From: Myxococcus xanthus | Lineage (GTDB): Bacteria; Myxococcota; Myxococcia; Myxococcales; Myxococcaceae | Assembly (NCBI RefSeq): GCF_900106535.1 | Contig: NZ_FNOH01000003.1 | Location: 124,001-188,000, forward strand | Length of the DNA stretch: 64,000 nt | Direction: 5' to 3' | In this document: piece by piece, positions 8,743 through 22,198 of the stretch | Position numbering within the stretch: position 1 is the first letter of the stretch | Layout: every line of letters starts with the position of its first letter | Notes under the pieces: generated by a model | Databases searched by the model: none | What the model saw: only the letters and a program-made list of their open reading frames with translations | Told to the model about the DNA's origin: nothing | Translations under genes and position numbers: made by a program

Positions 8743-9492
8743 ATGACGCCCCTTCCCGACAGCGAGGCCCTGCGATTCCGGGACGTGCACGTCGCGTTCG
8801 ACGAGGGACGCCGGCGCGTGCTCGCGGGGCTCACGGCGGAGGTGTCCACGAAGGAGCTGACGTTCATCGCGGGCGCCAGTGGCACCGGGAAGAGCGTGCT
8901 GTGCCGGCTGGCGGTGGGGTTGCTGCGCCCGGACGCCGGCGAAGTGGTGCTGTGGGGGGAACGCGTGGACTCCAGGCCCGAGCGCGAGCTGGTGCCGCTG
9001 CGCCGACAGGCGCCCTATCTGGTGCAGGGCCCGGCGCTGTTGGACTGGCGCACGCTCCGGCAGAACGTATGGCTGGCGGACCCGGCGGCGTCCGTGGACG
9101 ACGTGGACGCCGCGCTGGCGCAGGTGGGTCTTCTGGACTGGGCGGACCGGCTGCCACCAGAGCTGGGGCCCGGAGCGAAGAAACGGACGGCCATCGCCCG
9201 GGCGTTGGTGCTCAAGCCGCGCTATCTCCTCTTCGACGAGCCGACGACGGGCCTGGACCGGAAGGCGGCGGGCCAGGTGGAGGAGGCGCTCGCGTCGCTG
9301 AAGGCGCGGGGCCTTGGGGGGATGGTGGTGTCCCACGACTACCGGCAGTTGAAGGCGCTGGCGGACCGGGTGCTGGTGGTGGCGAACAAGCAATGTGCCT
9401 ACCTGGGCACGCCGAAGGGCTTTCTGGAGTCCTCCGCGCCCGAGCTGCGAGTACTGACAGCGCCATTCATGGAGGGCGCGACGGATGGATGA
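8743..9492 (+). CDS. ABC transporter ATPase, MlaF-like, with degenerate signature motif
   Basis: 249 residues from ATG 8743. Walker A is GASGTGKS (44-51), Q-loop Q95, Walker B YLLFDE with catalytic E166, and H-loop VVSHD with H198, all intact. The signature is LGPGA (141-145) where LSGGQ is expected, although the KKR that follows is kept. This is the mirror image of the first ATPase of the operon. In a heterodimer, this protein's Walker motifs would face the intact LSGGM of the partner to make the one competent ATP site. The gene overlaps the MCE gene by 8 bases. By family knowledge it energises lipid transport through the MlaE-type permeases. Confidence 0.9.
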   Translation: MTPLPDSEALRFRDVHVAFDEGRRRVLAGLTAEVSTKELTFIAGASGTGKSVLCRLAVGLLRPDAGEVVLWGERVDSRPERELVPLRRQAPYLVQGPALLDWRTLRQNVWLADPAASVDDVDAALAQVGLLDWADRLPPELGPGAKKRTAIARALVLKPRYLLFDEPTTGLDRKAAGQVEEALASLKARGLGGMVVSHDYRQLKALADRVLVVANKQCAYLGTPKGFLESSAPELRVLTAPFMEGATDG

Positions 9493-10495
9493 GCGACGGT
9501 TGGAGCTGAAGGTGGGCGCCCTGGTGCTGGCCGCCATCGTGGGCGTGCTGTTGTTGCTGTGGCTGATGGGCGAATTGAAGCTGGGCTCGGAGACGGGGCT
9601 GGCGGTGGACTTCGGCCACACGGGGAACGTGGTGAAGGGCGCCCCCGTGAAGCTGGGCGGCGTGCAGGTGGGCCGCGTGCAGGACATCCAGCTCCAACCC
9701 GAGCGGCGGGACGCCCAGGGACGCCCGCTGCCTGTGAGGATGGAGCTCGCGGTGGCGCCGGAGGCCGTGGGCGCGCTGCGCAAGGACGCGCGCGTGACGG
9801 TGGCCACGGTGGGCATCCTGGGAGAGCCCTATCTGGAGCTGAACCCGGGCTCGGCGCCGGAGCGGCTGCCCGCAGGCACGGCCGTGCGGGGAACGGACGC
9901 GCCCCGGCTGGATGTCCTGGCCGAGCAGCTCACTCGCTTCGTGGACCTGCTGTCCCAGATGCTGGAGGAGGACCCGGAGGCCATCCGCGGCCTCGCGGCG
10001 AACGTCTCCCGGCTGGCGCGGACGCTGGACCAGTTGCTGACGGAGAACCGGGGCGACGTGAAGGTGCTGGCGTCCGAGCTGGCGGCGGCCTCGAAGGACT
10101 TGCGCCAGCTCGCGGGGCTCGCGCGCGAGGCCTTCCAGCCTGGAGGCAAGGGCGCGCGGCTGTTGGACGATGCCTCGGCGGCAGCGGCCGTCGTGCGCCG
10201 CGACCTGCCGGGGCTGACGAAGTCCGCCGGGACGACGCTGGACGGACTGGCGGCCGTGACGGGGGCGCTGGGGCCCGAGGATGGCGCGCGGGTCAAGGTC
10301 GCGCTGGAGCGCCTCACCTCGGCCTCAGGACAATTGGAGAGCATCGCGGCCCGCGCGGACCGGGTGCTGGCGAAGCTCGAGGCCGGCGAGGGCACCGCGG
10401 GCGCGGTGCTCCAGGACGGCACGCTCTACGAGGAGCTGCGCATGCTGGTGACGGACCTCCGCAAGCACCCGTGGAAGGTGCTCTGGAAGGACTGA
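9485..10495 (+). CDS. MCE/MlaD-family periplasmic substrate-binding protein
   Basis: 336 residues. An N-terminal membrane anchor (VGALVLAAIVGVLLLLWLMG, about 10-29) is followed by a single MCE domain (about 35-125) with the typical VVKGAPVKLGGVQVGRVQDI block and VGILGEPYLELNPG. The remainder (about 140-336) is Ala/Leu/Arg-rich and should form long helices, as in MCE proteins whose C-termini build a tunnel or needle toward the outer membrane. By family knowledge it forms a hexameric ring that shuttles lipid between membranes. It is the last gene of the operon and overlaps the second ATPase. No MlaB-like STAS gene and no MlaC-like carrier gene is seen nearby. Confidence 0.9.
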   Translation: MDERRLELKVGALVLAAIVGVLLLLWLMGELKLGSETGLAVDFGHTGNVVKGAPVKLGGVQVGRVQDIQLQPERRDAQGRPLPVRMELAVAPEAVGALRKDARVTVATVGILGEPYLELNPGSAPERLPAGTAVRGTDAPRLDVLAEQLTRFVDLLSQMLEEDPEAIRGLAANVSRLARTLDQLLTENRGDVKVLASELAAASKDLRQLAGLAREAFQPGGKGARLLDDASAAAAVVRRDLPGLTKSAGTTLDGLAAVTGALGPEDGARVKVALERLTSASGQLESIAARADRVLAKLEAGEGTAGAVLQDGTLYEELRMLVTDLRKHPWKVLWKD

Positions 10496-10528
10496 GGCCC
10501 GGGCGTCGGGCACCTATCAGGACGCAGC

Positions 10529-12337
10529 GTGAAGACGTGCAAACACGGGCCCAACTGTTCAGGGAGTGGCCTCCCCCCATTCTGGGAGCGCACCAAACCA
10601 TTGCTGGTGGTACAAGCCCGGGCCGTGAAAGCCCCCCAGCCCCCCGCCCCCGTTGAGGCCACCTTCGATTCCCTGGGCTTGAAGCCCGCGCTCGTCGAGG
10701 CGCTCAGCGCGCTCGGCTACGAGGAGCCCACCCCCATCCAGGCCGCCGCCCTCCCGCCACTGCTCGCGGGGAAGGACCTGCTCGGCATCGCCGCCACCGG
10801 CACCGGCAAGACGGCCGCCTTCGCCCTGCCCCTGCTCAACCACGTGGAGCCCGGCGCGTGCCGGCCCAACACCACGTCCGCGCTGGTGCTGGTCCCCACG
10901 CGCGAGCTGGCCATGCAGGTCTCCGAGGCCATCCACCGCTACGGCCAGAAGCTCGGCATCTCCGTGCTGCCCCTGTACGGCGGCCAGGTCATTGGCCAGC
11001 AGCTCCGCGTCCTCAAGCGCGGCGTGGACGTCGTCGTCGCCACGCCGGGCCGCGCGCTGGACCACCTGCGCCGTGGCACGTTGCAGCTCGATGACGTGCG
11101 CGTCGTCGTGCTCGACGAGGCCGACGAGATGCTCGACATGGGCTTCGCCGAGGACCTGGAGGCCATCCTCTCCGGCACGCCCGAGGACCGGCAGACGGCC
11201 CTCTTCTCCGCCACGCTCCCGCCGCGCATCGCCAGCATCGCCGAGCGTCACCTGCACGAGCCCGTGCGCGTGAAGATCGCCCGCGAGAAGGTGGAACAGG
11301 GGGAGATTCCCCGCGTCCGGCAGACGGCCTACGTCGTGCCGCGCGCCTTCAAGATCGCCACCCTGGGCCGCCTGCTCGACGTGGAGTCGCCCACCGCGGC
11401 CATCATCTTCTGCCGCACGCGCACGGAGGTGGACGACCTCACCGTCTCCCTCAACGGCCGTGGCTGGCGCGCCCACGCCCTGCATGGCGGCATGACGCAG
11501 GAGCAGCGAGACCGCGTCATCAAGCAGCTCAAGTCCCAGGGCACCGACCTGCTCGTGGCCACCGACGTCGCGGCGCGCGGCCTGGACATCCCCCGCCTGT
11601 CCCACGTGGTGAACTTCGACGTCCCCAACGCGCCCGAGGCCTACGTGCACCGCATCGGCCGCACGGGCCGCGCCGGCCGCGAGGGCGTGGCCATCACCCT
11701 GGTGGAGCCCCGCGAGCACCGGTTGCTGCGCAACATCGAGCGCGTCACCGGCCAGCGCATCGAAGTGGCCACCGTGCCCACCGTCGCGGACATGCGCGAG
11801 AAGCGGCAGGAGATGCTGCGCGCATCCCTGCGCGAGACGCTGGTGACCGGTGAGTACGACTCCCTCCGCAACGTGGTGGAGAGCCTGGCCAGCGAGTTCG
11901 ACGCCATGGACATCGCCGCCGCCGCCGTGAAGCTCCTCCATGAGGCCCAGGACGAGGGCCGCGACACGGAGGAGACGGAGATCCCCGTCGTCGCGCCGCC
12001 GCAGGAGCGCCGTGAGCGCACGGGCAAGTTCGGAGCGCCCACGGGGCGTCCAGGCCGGCCGGAGCGCGGCCCGAAGGCCCGCGGTGGCCCGCCGACGTGG
12101 GACGTCACCCGCCTGTGGATTGGCGCCGGCCGTCACGCCGGCGTACGCCCCGCCGACCTGGTGGGCGCCATCGCCGGGGAAGCGGGCGTCGAGTCCTCCA
12201 AGATTGGCGCCATCCAGATTGGCGACGCCTTCTCCCTGGTGGAGGTGCCGGAGTCCGACGCCAACCGCATCATCGCCGCGTTGAAGAACGCCACCCTGCG
12301 CGGCAAGAAGGTGCTCGTCCGCAAGGACCGGAGCTGA
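10529..12337 (+). CDS. DEAD-box RNA helicase with DbpA-type RNA-binding domain
   Basis: Up to 602 residues. The helicase core is complete: Q motif YEEPTPIQ, motif I ATGTGKT, PTRELA, motif II DEAD, motif III SAT, and in the second RecA domain HGGMTQEQRD, DVAARGLDIP and HRIGRTGRAG. After a charged linker, the last 75 residues (TRLWIGAGRHAGVRPADLVGA to the end) match the DbpA/CsdA-type RRM, so a role in ribosome assembly or cold-shock RNA unwinding is likely. The start is uncertain: GTG 10529 gives 32 extra residues of odd composition (Cys/Pro/Trp-rich), while GTG 10625 gives a conventional N-terminus. It is monocistronic, preceded by the MCE operon and followed by a strong convergent hairpin. 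Confidence 0.93.
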   Translation: MKTCKHGPNCSGSGLPPFWERTKPLLVVQARAVKAPQPPAPVEATFDSLGLKPALVEALSALGYEEPTPIQAAALPPLLAGKDLLGIAATGTGKTAAFALPLLNHVEPGACRPNTTSALVLVPTRELAMQVSEAIHRYGQKLGISVLPLYGGQVIGQQLRVLKRGVDVVVATPGRALDHLRRGTLQLDDVRVVVLDEADEMLDMGFAEDLEAILSGTPEDRQTALFSATLPPRIASIAERHLHEPVRVKIAREKVEQGEIPRVRQTAYVVPRAFKIATLGRLLDVESPTAAIIFCRTRTEVDDLTVSLNGRGWRAHALHGGMTQEQRDRVIKQLKSQGTDLLVATDVAARGLDIPRLSHVVNFDVPNAPEAYVHRIGRTGRAGREGVAITLVEPREHRLLRNIERVTGQRIEVATVPTVADMREKRQEMLRASLRETLVTGEYDSLRNVVESLASEFDAMDIAAAAVKLLHEAQDEGRDTEETEIPVVAPPQERRERTGKFGAPTGRPGRPERGPKARGGPPTWDVTRLWIGAGRHAGVRPADLVGAIAGEAGVESSKIGAIQIGDAFSLVEVPESDANRIIAALKNATLRGKKVLVRKDRS

Positions 12338-12358
12338 CCTTCCGACTCAAAGGGAAAT

Positions 12359-12414
12359 GCCCGCCTCGTGAGTGGGAGAATGACGAGCGAACCCGTCACG
12401 CTCACGAGGAGGGC
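12359..12414. terminator. Bidirectional hairpin between the helicase and the PepSY gene
   Basis: Left arm 12359-12372 (GCCCGCCTCGTGAG) pairs with right arm 12401-12414 (CTCACGAGGAGGGC) with one mismatch in 14. The 28-base loop holds a smaller inverted repeat. It lies exactly between two convergent genes. No long T-run follows on the plus strand; the minus-strand exit is moderately T-rich. Confidence 0.5.
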
Positions 12415-12423
12415 TGAAATCCG

Positions 12424-13752
12424 TCAGGCCACCGGCTCGGACTGCGCGGCGGCTTCTTCCCGAGGCTCGGTGTTCGTCCGGCGCCGGGAGAAGAACCGGC
12501 GCCACGACAGCGCGAAGCCCGTGTAGACGAGGAACACGCCGCCCAGCGACGCGATGGCGGCCACCAACTGGCCCATGAGCCCCAGCGCCTCGCCGGTGTG
12601 CAGGAAGCGCAGCCAGGTGCGCAGCTTCCGGCCGCTGTTGTAGTCCGCGTACGTCTCCTGCTTCGCCACCTCGCCCGAAAAGGGGTTGAGGGACACCTGC
12701 TTGGAGGAGAACAGCGGCCACGCATCCGCCTCGCGGAGGGTGACCGTCACCGCGTCCACACCGTCCGCGCCGCCCTTCCCGCCCCGCTCGCCCTTCGCCT
12801 CCGGACCACGGCCACCCTGTGCGGGTGCCGCGCCCCCCTTCTCGCCCCGCTCGCCCTTCGCGTCCGGACCACGACCACCCTGTGCGGGAGCACCGCCCGG
12901 ACGCGCTCCACTGCCCAGGCGCAGCGTGGCGGAGGACCAGGTAGGTGACGTCTTCTGGGCCTCGGCGATGACCACGTCCATCGGCTTGCGCGGTGTCTCC
13001 ACCCCGGGCGCGGGCACCTTCATCGTCGCCGAGCCCGGCGGCCCCTGCCGCGCAGGAGCCTCGTGGCCCATCACCGTGTAGACGAGGTCGGAGGCCCACT
13101 TGTACGAGATGACCATGCCCGACGCCGTGAGCACGATGAGCACCGGCAGCGACCAGAAGCCGATGACGTTGTGCCAGTTCCAGTCGCGCGCCTTGCCCTT
13201 CAGCCCACGCCGGAACCACAGCGACGGTCGCATGGCGCGCAGCGTCCACTTGCGCGGCCACCACAGGTACAGGCCGGAGATGGCCAGGAAGAGGAACACG
13301 GCGTTGCTCGCGCCGGTGATCGCCTTGCCCACCGCGCGGTTGTCACCGCCGGCGGCCAGCCACCGGTGGAGCTCCACGTTCCATTGGAGGAAGCCGCGCA
13401 GGCCCGTCGCGCCATTCCCCAGCACCTCGCCGGTGTAGGGGTTGACGTAGGTCACCGAGCCCCGGCCGATGCTCACGAGCACCGAGGACGTCGGCTCCGG
13501 ATACACCGTCACTCCAGAGGGCTGTCCGTCCGTCCGCGCAGCGCGGACGCGCTCGACCAGTTCCTCCACGGGGAGCCGGGGCGCGCCTGGAGACGGCGAC
13601 TGCACCGTCCGGACATCCCGCTCCGCCCATTCGATGAGCTGCTTCTCGAAGGCGATGACCACGCCCGTGAAGGACATGATCGCAATCACCAGCCCGGTGG
13701 CGATTCCGACGATGAGATGAATCCAGAAGAGGATGTTTCGGAAGGTGCGCAT
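12424..13752 (-). CDS. PepSY-associated transmembrane protein (iron-reductase/siderophore-associated type)
   Basis: 442 residues from ATG 13752, preceded by a GGAG ribosome site at good spacing; the frame is open to 13815 but the extra 21 residues are Arg/Ser-rich. It has an N-terminal TM helix with IHLIVGIATGLVIAIMSFTG, PepSY-like domains, the motifs NVELHRWLA and DWNWHNVIGFWSLP with membrane-flanking His residues, and a last TM near FLHTGEALGLMGQLVAAI. This is the four-helix PepSY_TM architecture found beside TonB-dependent siderophore uptake genes, where some members act as ferric-siderophore or haem-linked reductases. It follows a tonB-like gene in the same direction, 73 bases downstream, so co-regulation by iron is likely. 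Residues about 280-325 are a two-copy 21-residue low-complexity repeat that interrupts a PepSY region. Confidence 0.88.
   Translation of the reverse strand: MRTFRNILFWIHLIVGIATGLVIAIMSFTGVVIAFEKQLIEWAERDVRTVQSPSPGAPRLPVEELVERVRAARTDGQPSGVTVYPEPTSSVLVSIGRGSVTYVNPYTGEVLGNGATGLRGFLQWNVELHRWLAAGGDNRAVGKAITGASNAVFLFLAISGLYLWWPRKWTLRAMRPSLWFRRGLKGKARDWNWHNVIGFWSLPVLIVLTASGMVISYKWASDLVYTVMGHEAPARQGPPGSATMKVPAPGVETPRKPMDVVIAEAQKTSPTWSSATLRLGSGARPGGAPAQGGRGPDAKGERGEKGGAAPAQGGRGPEAKGERGGKGGADGVDAVTVTLREADAWPLFSSKQVSLNPFSGEVAKQETYADYNSGRKLRTWLRFLHTGEALGLMGQLVAAIASLGGVFLVYTGFALSWRRFFSRRRTNTEPREEAAAQSEPVA
12778..12903 (-). repeat. Two-copy 63-bp tandem repeat inside the PepSY gene
   Basis: Two adjacent 63-bp units (12778-12840 and 12841-12903) are near-identical over their first 48 bases. 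Each encodes 21 residues with the core APAQGGRGPxAKGERGxKGG. Because 63 is a multiple of 3, copy-number change would keep the frame. It is rich in Gly, Lys and Arg and has a collagen-like look. Confidence 0.9.
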
Positions 13753-13825
13753 GAAACGGCTCCAGCGCGGGCCGGAGCCCACGCGAGGAGAACTGGAGCG
13801 AACCCGGCGCGACACCGCGCCAGAC

Positions 13826-14725
13826 TCACTTCAGGGAGAAGTTCACCGGAATGTCGATCATGACTCGCGCCAGCCGCCCCGAACGGCCCAGCGCGGGCGT
13901 GAAGTGCCACTGATTCACGGCGGCAATCGCCGCAGCGTCCAGGGCGGGCACGGAGCGCATCACCTGGGTGTGCTCCTGCTCCACCCGGCCGTCCGTGCCA
14001 ACGATGACCCGCACCACCACCACGCCCTGGATGTTCCGCTGCTTCGCCAGCCGGGGGTAGTCCGGCCTGACCTGCTTGAGGACCGTGGGGGGCCGCATCA
14101 CCTGCTTGAGCGTCAGCGCGTCACCCGTGCCGCCAATGGCCGTCGACCCGACGATGCCGCCCTGCGTTCCACCCACGACGCCGCCGACCACGCCACCCAC
14201 CACCCCGCCCACCGCGGACGCCTCGCTGCTCGCGGACGCCGGCTCCGCCTTCGCCACCGTGGGCTCGGGAGCAGGCTCGGGCTCCACCACGGGCTCCGGC
14301 TCAGGGGGCGTCTCCGGCTTCACCTCCGCCACCCGCTCGGGCCGGGGAACGGGGGTCGGCATCACCCGCTGCGCCGGCTTGGGACGCGCCTGGCGCTGCA
14401 CTTCCTTCTTCGCGGCCGGCTGCGCCCCTCCACCACCCGCGGGCGGCGGGGGCGGAGGCGCGGCGAACGCCAGCAACACCAACTCCGGCTCCTCCCGCAC
14501 CACCTTCTTCGGCGACGCCGGGGACACGGACAGTCCCGCCGCGACGACGACCGCGTGGAGCACGACCGCAACGACAACGGCCCCGCTCCAGCGGCTCCAG
14601 AAGCCCTCCACCCCGGCGGCATCCCCCATGCGGAAGAGCGCCCCAGTGGGTTGCGCCAACACCGAGGATGCTGCATCCGCGGCGGGCTCCGGAAGTTCGA
14701 AATTGAGAATCGTTCTCACTCTCAC
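13826..14725 (-). CDS. TonB-family energy transducer
   Basis: 299 residues from GTG 14725. It has a cytoplasmic N-terminus, one TM helix (SGAVVVAVVLHAVVVAAGL, about 47-65), a long Pro/Glu/Lys/Val-rich periplasmic spacer, a Gly-Val repeat (GGVVGGVVGGVVGG) and a C-terminal TonB domain (about 225-299) with VRPDYPRLAKQRNIQGVVVV and WHFTPALGRSG. By family knowledge it couples inner-membrane ExbB/ExbD energy to outer-membrane receptors. No exbBD or receptor gene is in the window. The start is doubtful: a Fur-like palindrome (14704-14718) lies just inside this start, and ATG 14629 gives a normal short TonB N-terminus (267 residues). The PepSY gene follows in the same direction. Confidence 0.9.
   Translation of the reverse strand: MRVRTILNFELPEPAADAASSVLAQPTGALFRMGDAAGVEGFWSRWSGAVVVAVVLHAVVVAAGLSVSPASPKKVVREEPELVLLAFAAPPPPPPAGGGGAQPAAKKEVQRQARPKPAQRVMPTPVPRPERVAEVKPETPPEPEPVVEPEPAPEPTVAKAEPASASSEASAVGGVVGGVVGGVVGGTQGGIVGSTAIGGTGDALTLKQVMRPPTVLKQVRPDYPRLAKQRNIQGVVVVRVIVGTDGRVEQEHTQVMRSVPALDAAAIAAVNQWHFTPALGRSGRLARVMIDIPVNFSLK
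14704..14718 (-). promoter_or_regulatory. Fur-like operator at the tonB start
   Basis: The plus strand reads TGAGAATCGTTCTCA, an inverted repeat with six-base arms (TGAGAA/TTCTCA) around a 3-base centre. It matches the 7-1-7 Fur box pattern seen in many proteobacteria. It lies just downstream of a possible promoter and at the 5' end of the tonB frame, as expected for iron repression of a TonB/PepSY operon. Confidence 0.65.
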
Positions 14726-14733
14726 TGCGGACG

Positions 14734-14763
14734 TGGATACCCCCCACGGCCCTCATCCGTCAA
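14734..14763 (-). promoter_or_regulatory. Possible promoter of the tonB-PepSY operon
   Basis: On the minus strand TTGACG (14763-14758) is separated by 18 bases from a weak -10 hexamer TATCCA (14739-14734). Transcription would start near 14727, placing the Fur-like palindrome at about +9 to +23. The -10 match is poor, so this is tentative. Confidence 0.3.
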
Positions 14764-14857
14764 CGCTCGCTGAGTAAAAATTCTTACGCGCGGTGGAATG
14801 CCCGTCCGGTCGTCCACGGAGGAATGGCGCGCGGAAAAGCCCTTTCGCGACAGCCCT

Positions 14858-15346
14858 TTACAGGCGGCTGAAGGACCAGCTCAGCGCGCGGCCACCGGAA
14901 TACGGCATGACGCCATGGAACGGCCGGGGGTCGGCGTCGAACACCAGCGGCAGGAAGTGCCGGTCGCCGTCCCACAGGTTGAGGCCTTGGATATCCGCCA
15001 CGGGCACCCAGGAGAGGGAGCCCTCCGGGTTCCGCTCGAGCGGGGTGCCTTCGAAGCGGTCGATGCGAAACACGAAGCCCAGCCAGTCCTCCCCGTGCTT
15101 GCCAAAGCCCGGCCAGGAGATGGTGCCGCGGAGCACCATCTGCGTGCACTCGATGCCGGCCTCCTCGCGAATCTCCCGGCGCATGCAGGCGGCCACGTCC
15201 TCGTCGCGCTCCATCTTCCCGCCCAAGCCATTGAACTTCCCGTAGTGGGCATCATCCGGGCGGGCGTTGCGGTGGACGAGCAACACGCGATGCCCGTCCG
15301 GTGACATCACGTAACCGAGCGTGCCGATGATCGGGGTGTACGGCAT
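14858..15346 (-). CDS. NUDIX hydrolase, MutT/8-oxo-dGTPase type
   Basis: 162 residues from ATG 15346 (MPYTPIIGTLGYV). The frame is open 87 bases further upstream but that part does not look like the family. The NUDIX box is complete: GGKMERDEDVAACMRREIREE then AGI, with the Gly, Glu, Arg-Glu and Glu-Glu residues in register. The pattern GTLGYVMSPDGHRVLLVHRN before it and FNGLGGK just ahead of the box resemble MutT-like 8-oxo-(d)GTP diphosphatases, which clean oxidised nucleotides from the pool. The C-terminus LPLVFDADPRPFHGVMPYSGG also fits that subfamily. It reads leftward toward tonB and is divergent from gltB. Other NUDIX substrates cannot be excluded. Confidence 0.88.
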   Translation of the reverse strand: MPYTPIIGTLGYVMSPDGHRVLLVHRNARPDDAHYGKFNGLGGKMERDEDVAACMRREIREEAGIECTQMVLRGTISWPGFGKHGEDWLGFVFRIDRFEGTPLERNPEGSLSWVPVADIQGLNLWDGDRHFLPLVFDADPRPFHGVMPYSGGRALSWSFSRL

Positions 15347-15583
15347 GGGAGCAACCTCGCGCGGTGCGGCATCCAGGCGTCGGAGCCCCTTGGCCACCGC
15401 CGGAATGTGACAAGGCGCGGCACTGTAGTTCATGCCGGGCCAGCCAGGTCCCTCCTCACCCCGCCCTCCTCACACGGTGGGGTCGGGGACTTCCCTTTAC
15501 GCCAGCCAACGCAGCGCGTTAACGTGTGGCGACACTGCATTATTCTTGATGACAACCCGCGTCGTCGGGAGAGGGGACTCTTG

Positions 15584-20149
<4,566 letters not shown>

Positions 20150-20152
20150 GCC

Positions 20153-21613
<1,461 letters not shown>

Positions 21614-21627
21614 GCGGAATGAAACGA

Positions 21628-21654
21628 CCGGGTCGCCTTTTGGGGGCGACTCGG
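21628..21654 (+). terminator. Hairpin after gltD
   Basis: CCGGGTCGCC (21628-21637) pairs with GGCGACTCGG (21645-21654) through one G-T wobble, with a 7-base loop. There is no T-run after it (GAATAAATAG), so it may be a weak terminator or an mRNA 3'-end stabiliser between gltBD and the rnk-like gene. Confidence 0.4.
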
Positions 21655-21723
21655 GAATAAATAGCAGGCGAGGCAGTTAGAATGGGCTTAACCCATTACT
21701 CCCTCCCACAGGAGGCCCCTGAC

Positions 21724-22140
21724 ATGCGAAGCGAACAGACCCTCATCGTGACCGAAGCCGACTTGGAGCGCCTGCGCCAGGTGGTGGACCACAACGGAGG
21801 CGGCCGCACGGCCGAGTTCGCGGAAATGCTTGACGCGGAGCTGACCCGGGCCCGCGTCGTCGCTTCGGAAGAGGTGCCGCCCGACGTCGTGACGATGAAC
21901 AGCAAGGTCGTCTTCGAGGACGAACAATCGGGAGAGCGCCGGGAGGTCACCCTTGTCTACCCGCGCGACGCCAGCAGCGACGATGGCCGCATCTCCGTCC
22001 TGGCCCCCATCGGCAGCGCGCTCATCGGACTGACCGTGGGGCAGACCATCACCTGGCCCCTGCCGGGCGGACGCTCCAAGCGGCTGCGCATCGTCGCGGT
22101 GCCCTACCAGCCCGAGGCCTCGGGCCACTACAACCTCTGA
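21724..22140 (+). CDS. rnk: Rnk-like nucleoside diphosphate kinase regulator / GreA-GreB C-terminal domain protein
   Basis: 138 residues from ATG 21724, with a strong AGGAGG ribosome site just before it; the upstream ATG at 21682 lacks one. The N-terminal 50 residues form a short helical segment (TEADLERLRQVVDHN). The rest is the FKBP-like GreA/GreB C-terminal fold: VTMNSKVVFEDEQSGERREVTLV, ISVLAPIGSALIGLTVGQ and the final IVAVPYQPE. Length and layout match Rnk rather than full GreA, which has a longer coiled coil. Rnk binds RNA polymerase near the secondary channel and was first described as a regulator of nucleoside diphosphate kinase. It is monocistronic, with a strong hairpin after the stop. 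The gene name is by family resemblance. Confidence 0.82.
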   Translation: MRSEQTLIVTEADLERLRQVVDHNGGGRTAEFAEMLDAELTRARVVASEEVPPDVVTMNSKVVFEDEQSGERREVTLVYPRDASSDDGRISVLAPIGSALIGLTVGQTITWPLPGGRSKRLRIVAVPYQPEASGHYNL

Positions 22141-22155
22141 TTCGGCTTCCCCGGG

Positions 22156-22190
22156 ACGGCACCGTGCGCCCTCGTGGCGGACGGTGCCGT
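22156..22190. terminator. Bidirectional terminator between the rnk-like gene and parA-like gene
   Basis: ACGGCACCGT (22156-22165) pairs perfectly with ACGGTGCCGT (22181-22190). Four further pairs extend the stem inside the loop (CGCC/GGCG). It lies between two convergent stops (22140 and 22199). Confidence 0.7.
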
Positions 22191-22198
22191 TCGCCGTT

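Noticed and set aside
15525-15545. A sigma-54-like TGGC...GC element before gltB
   Set aside because: The GG and GC elements are 7 bases apart instead of 10, so they do not fit the -24/-12 rule.
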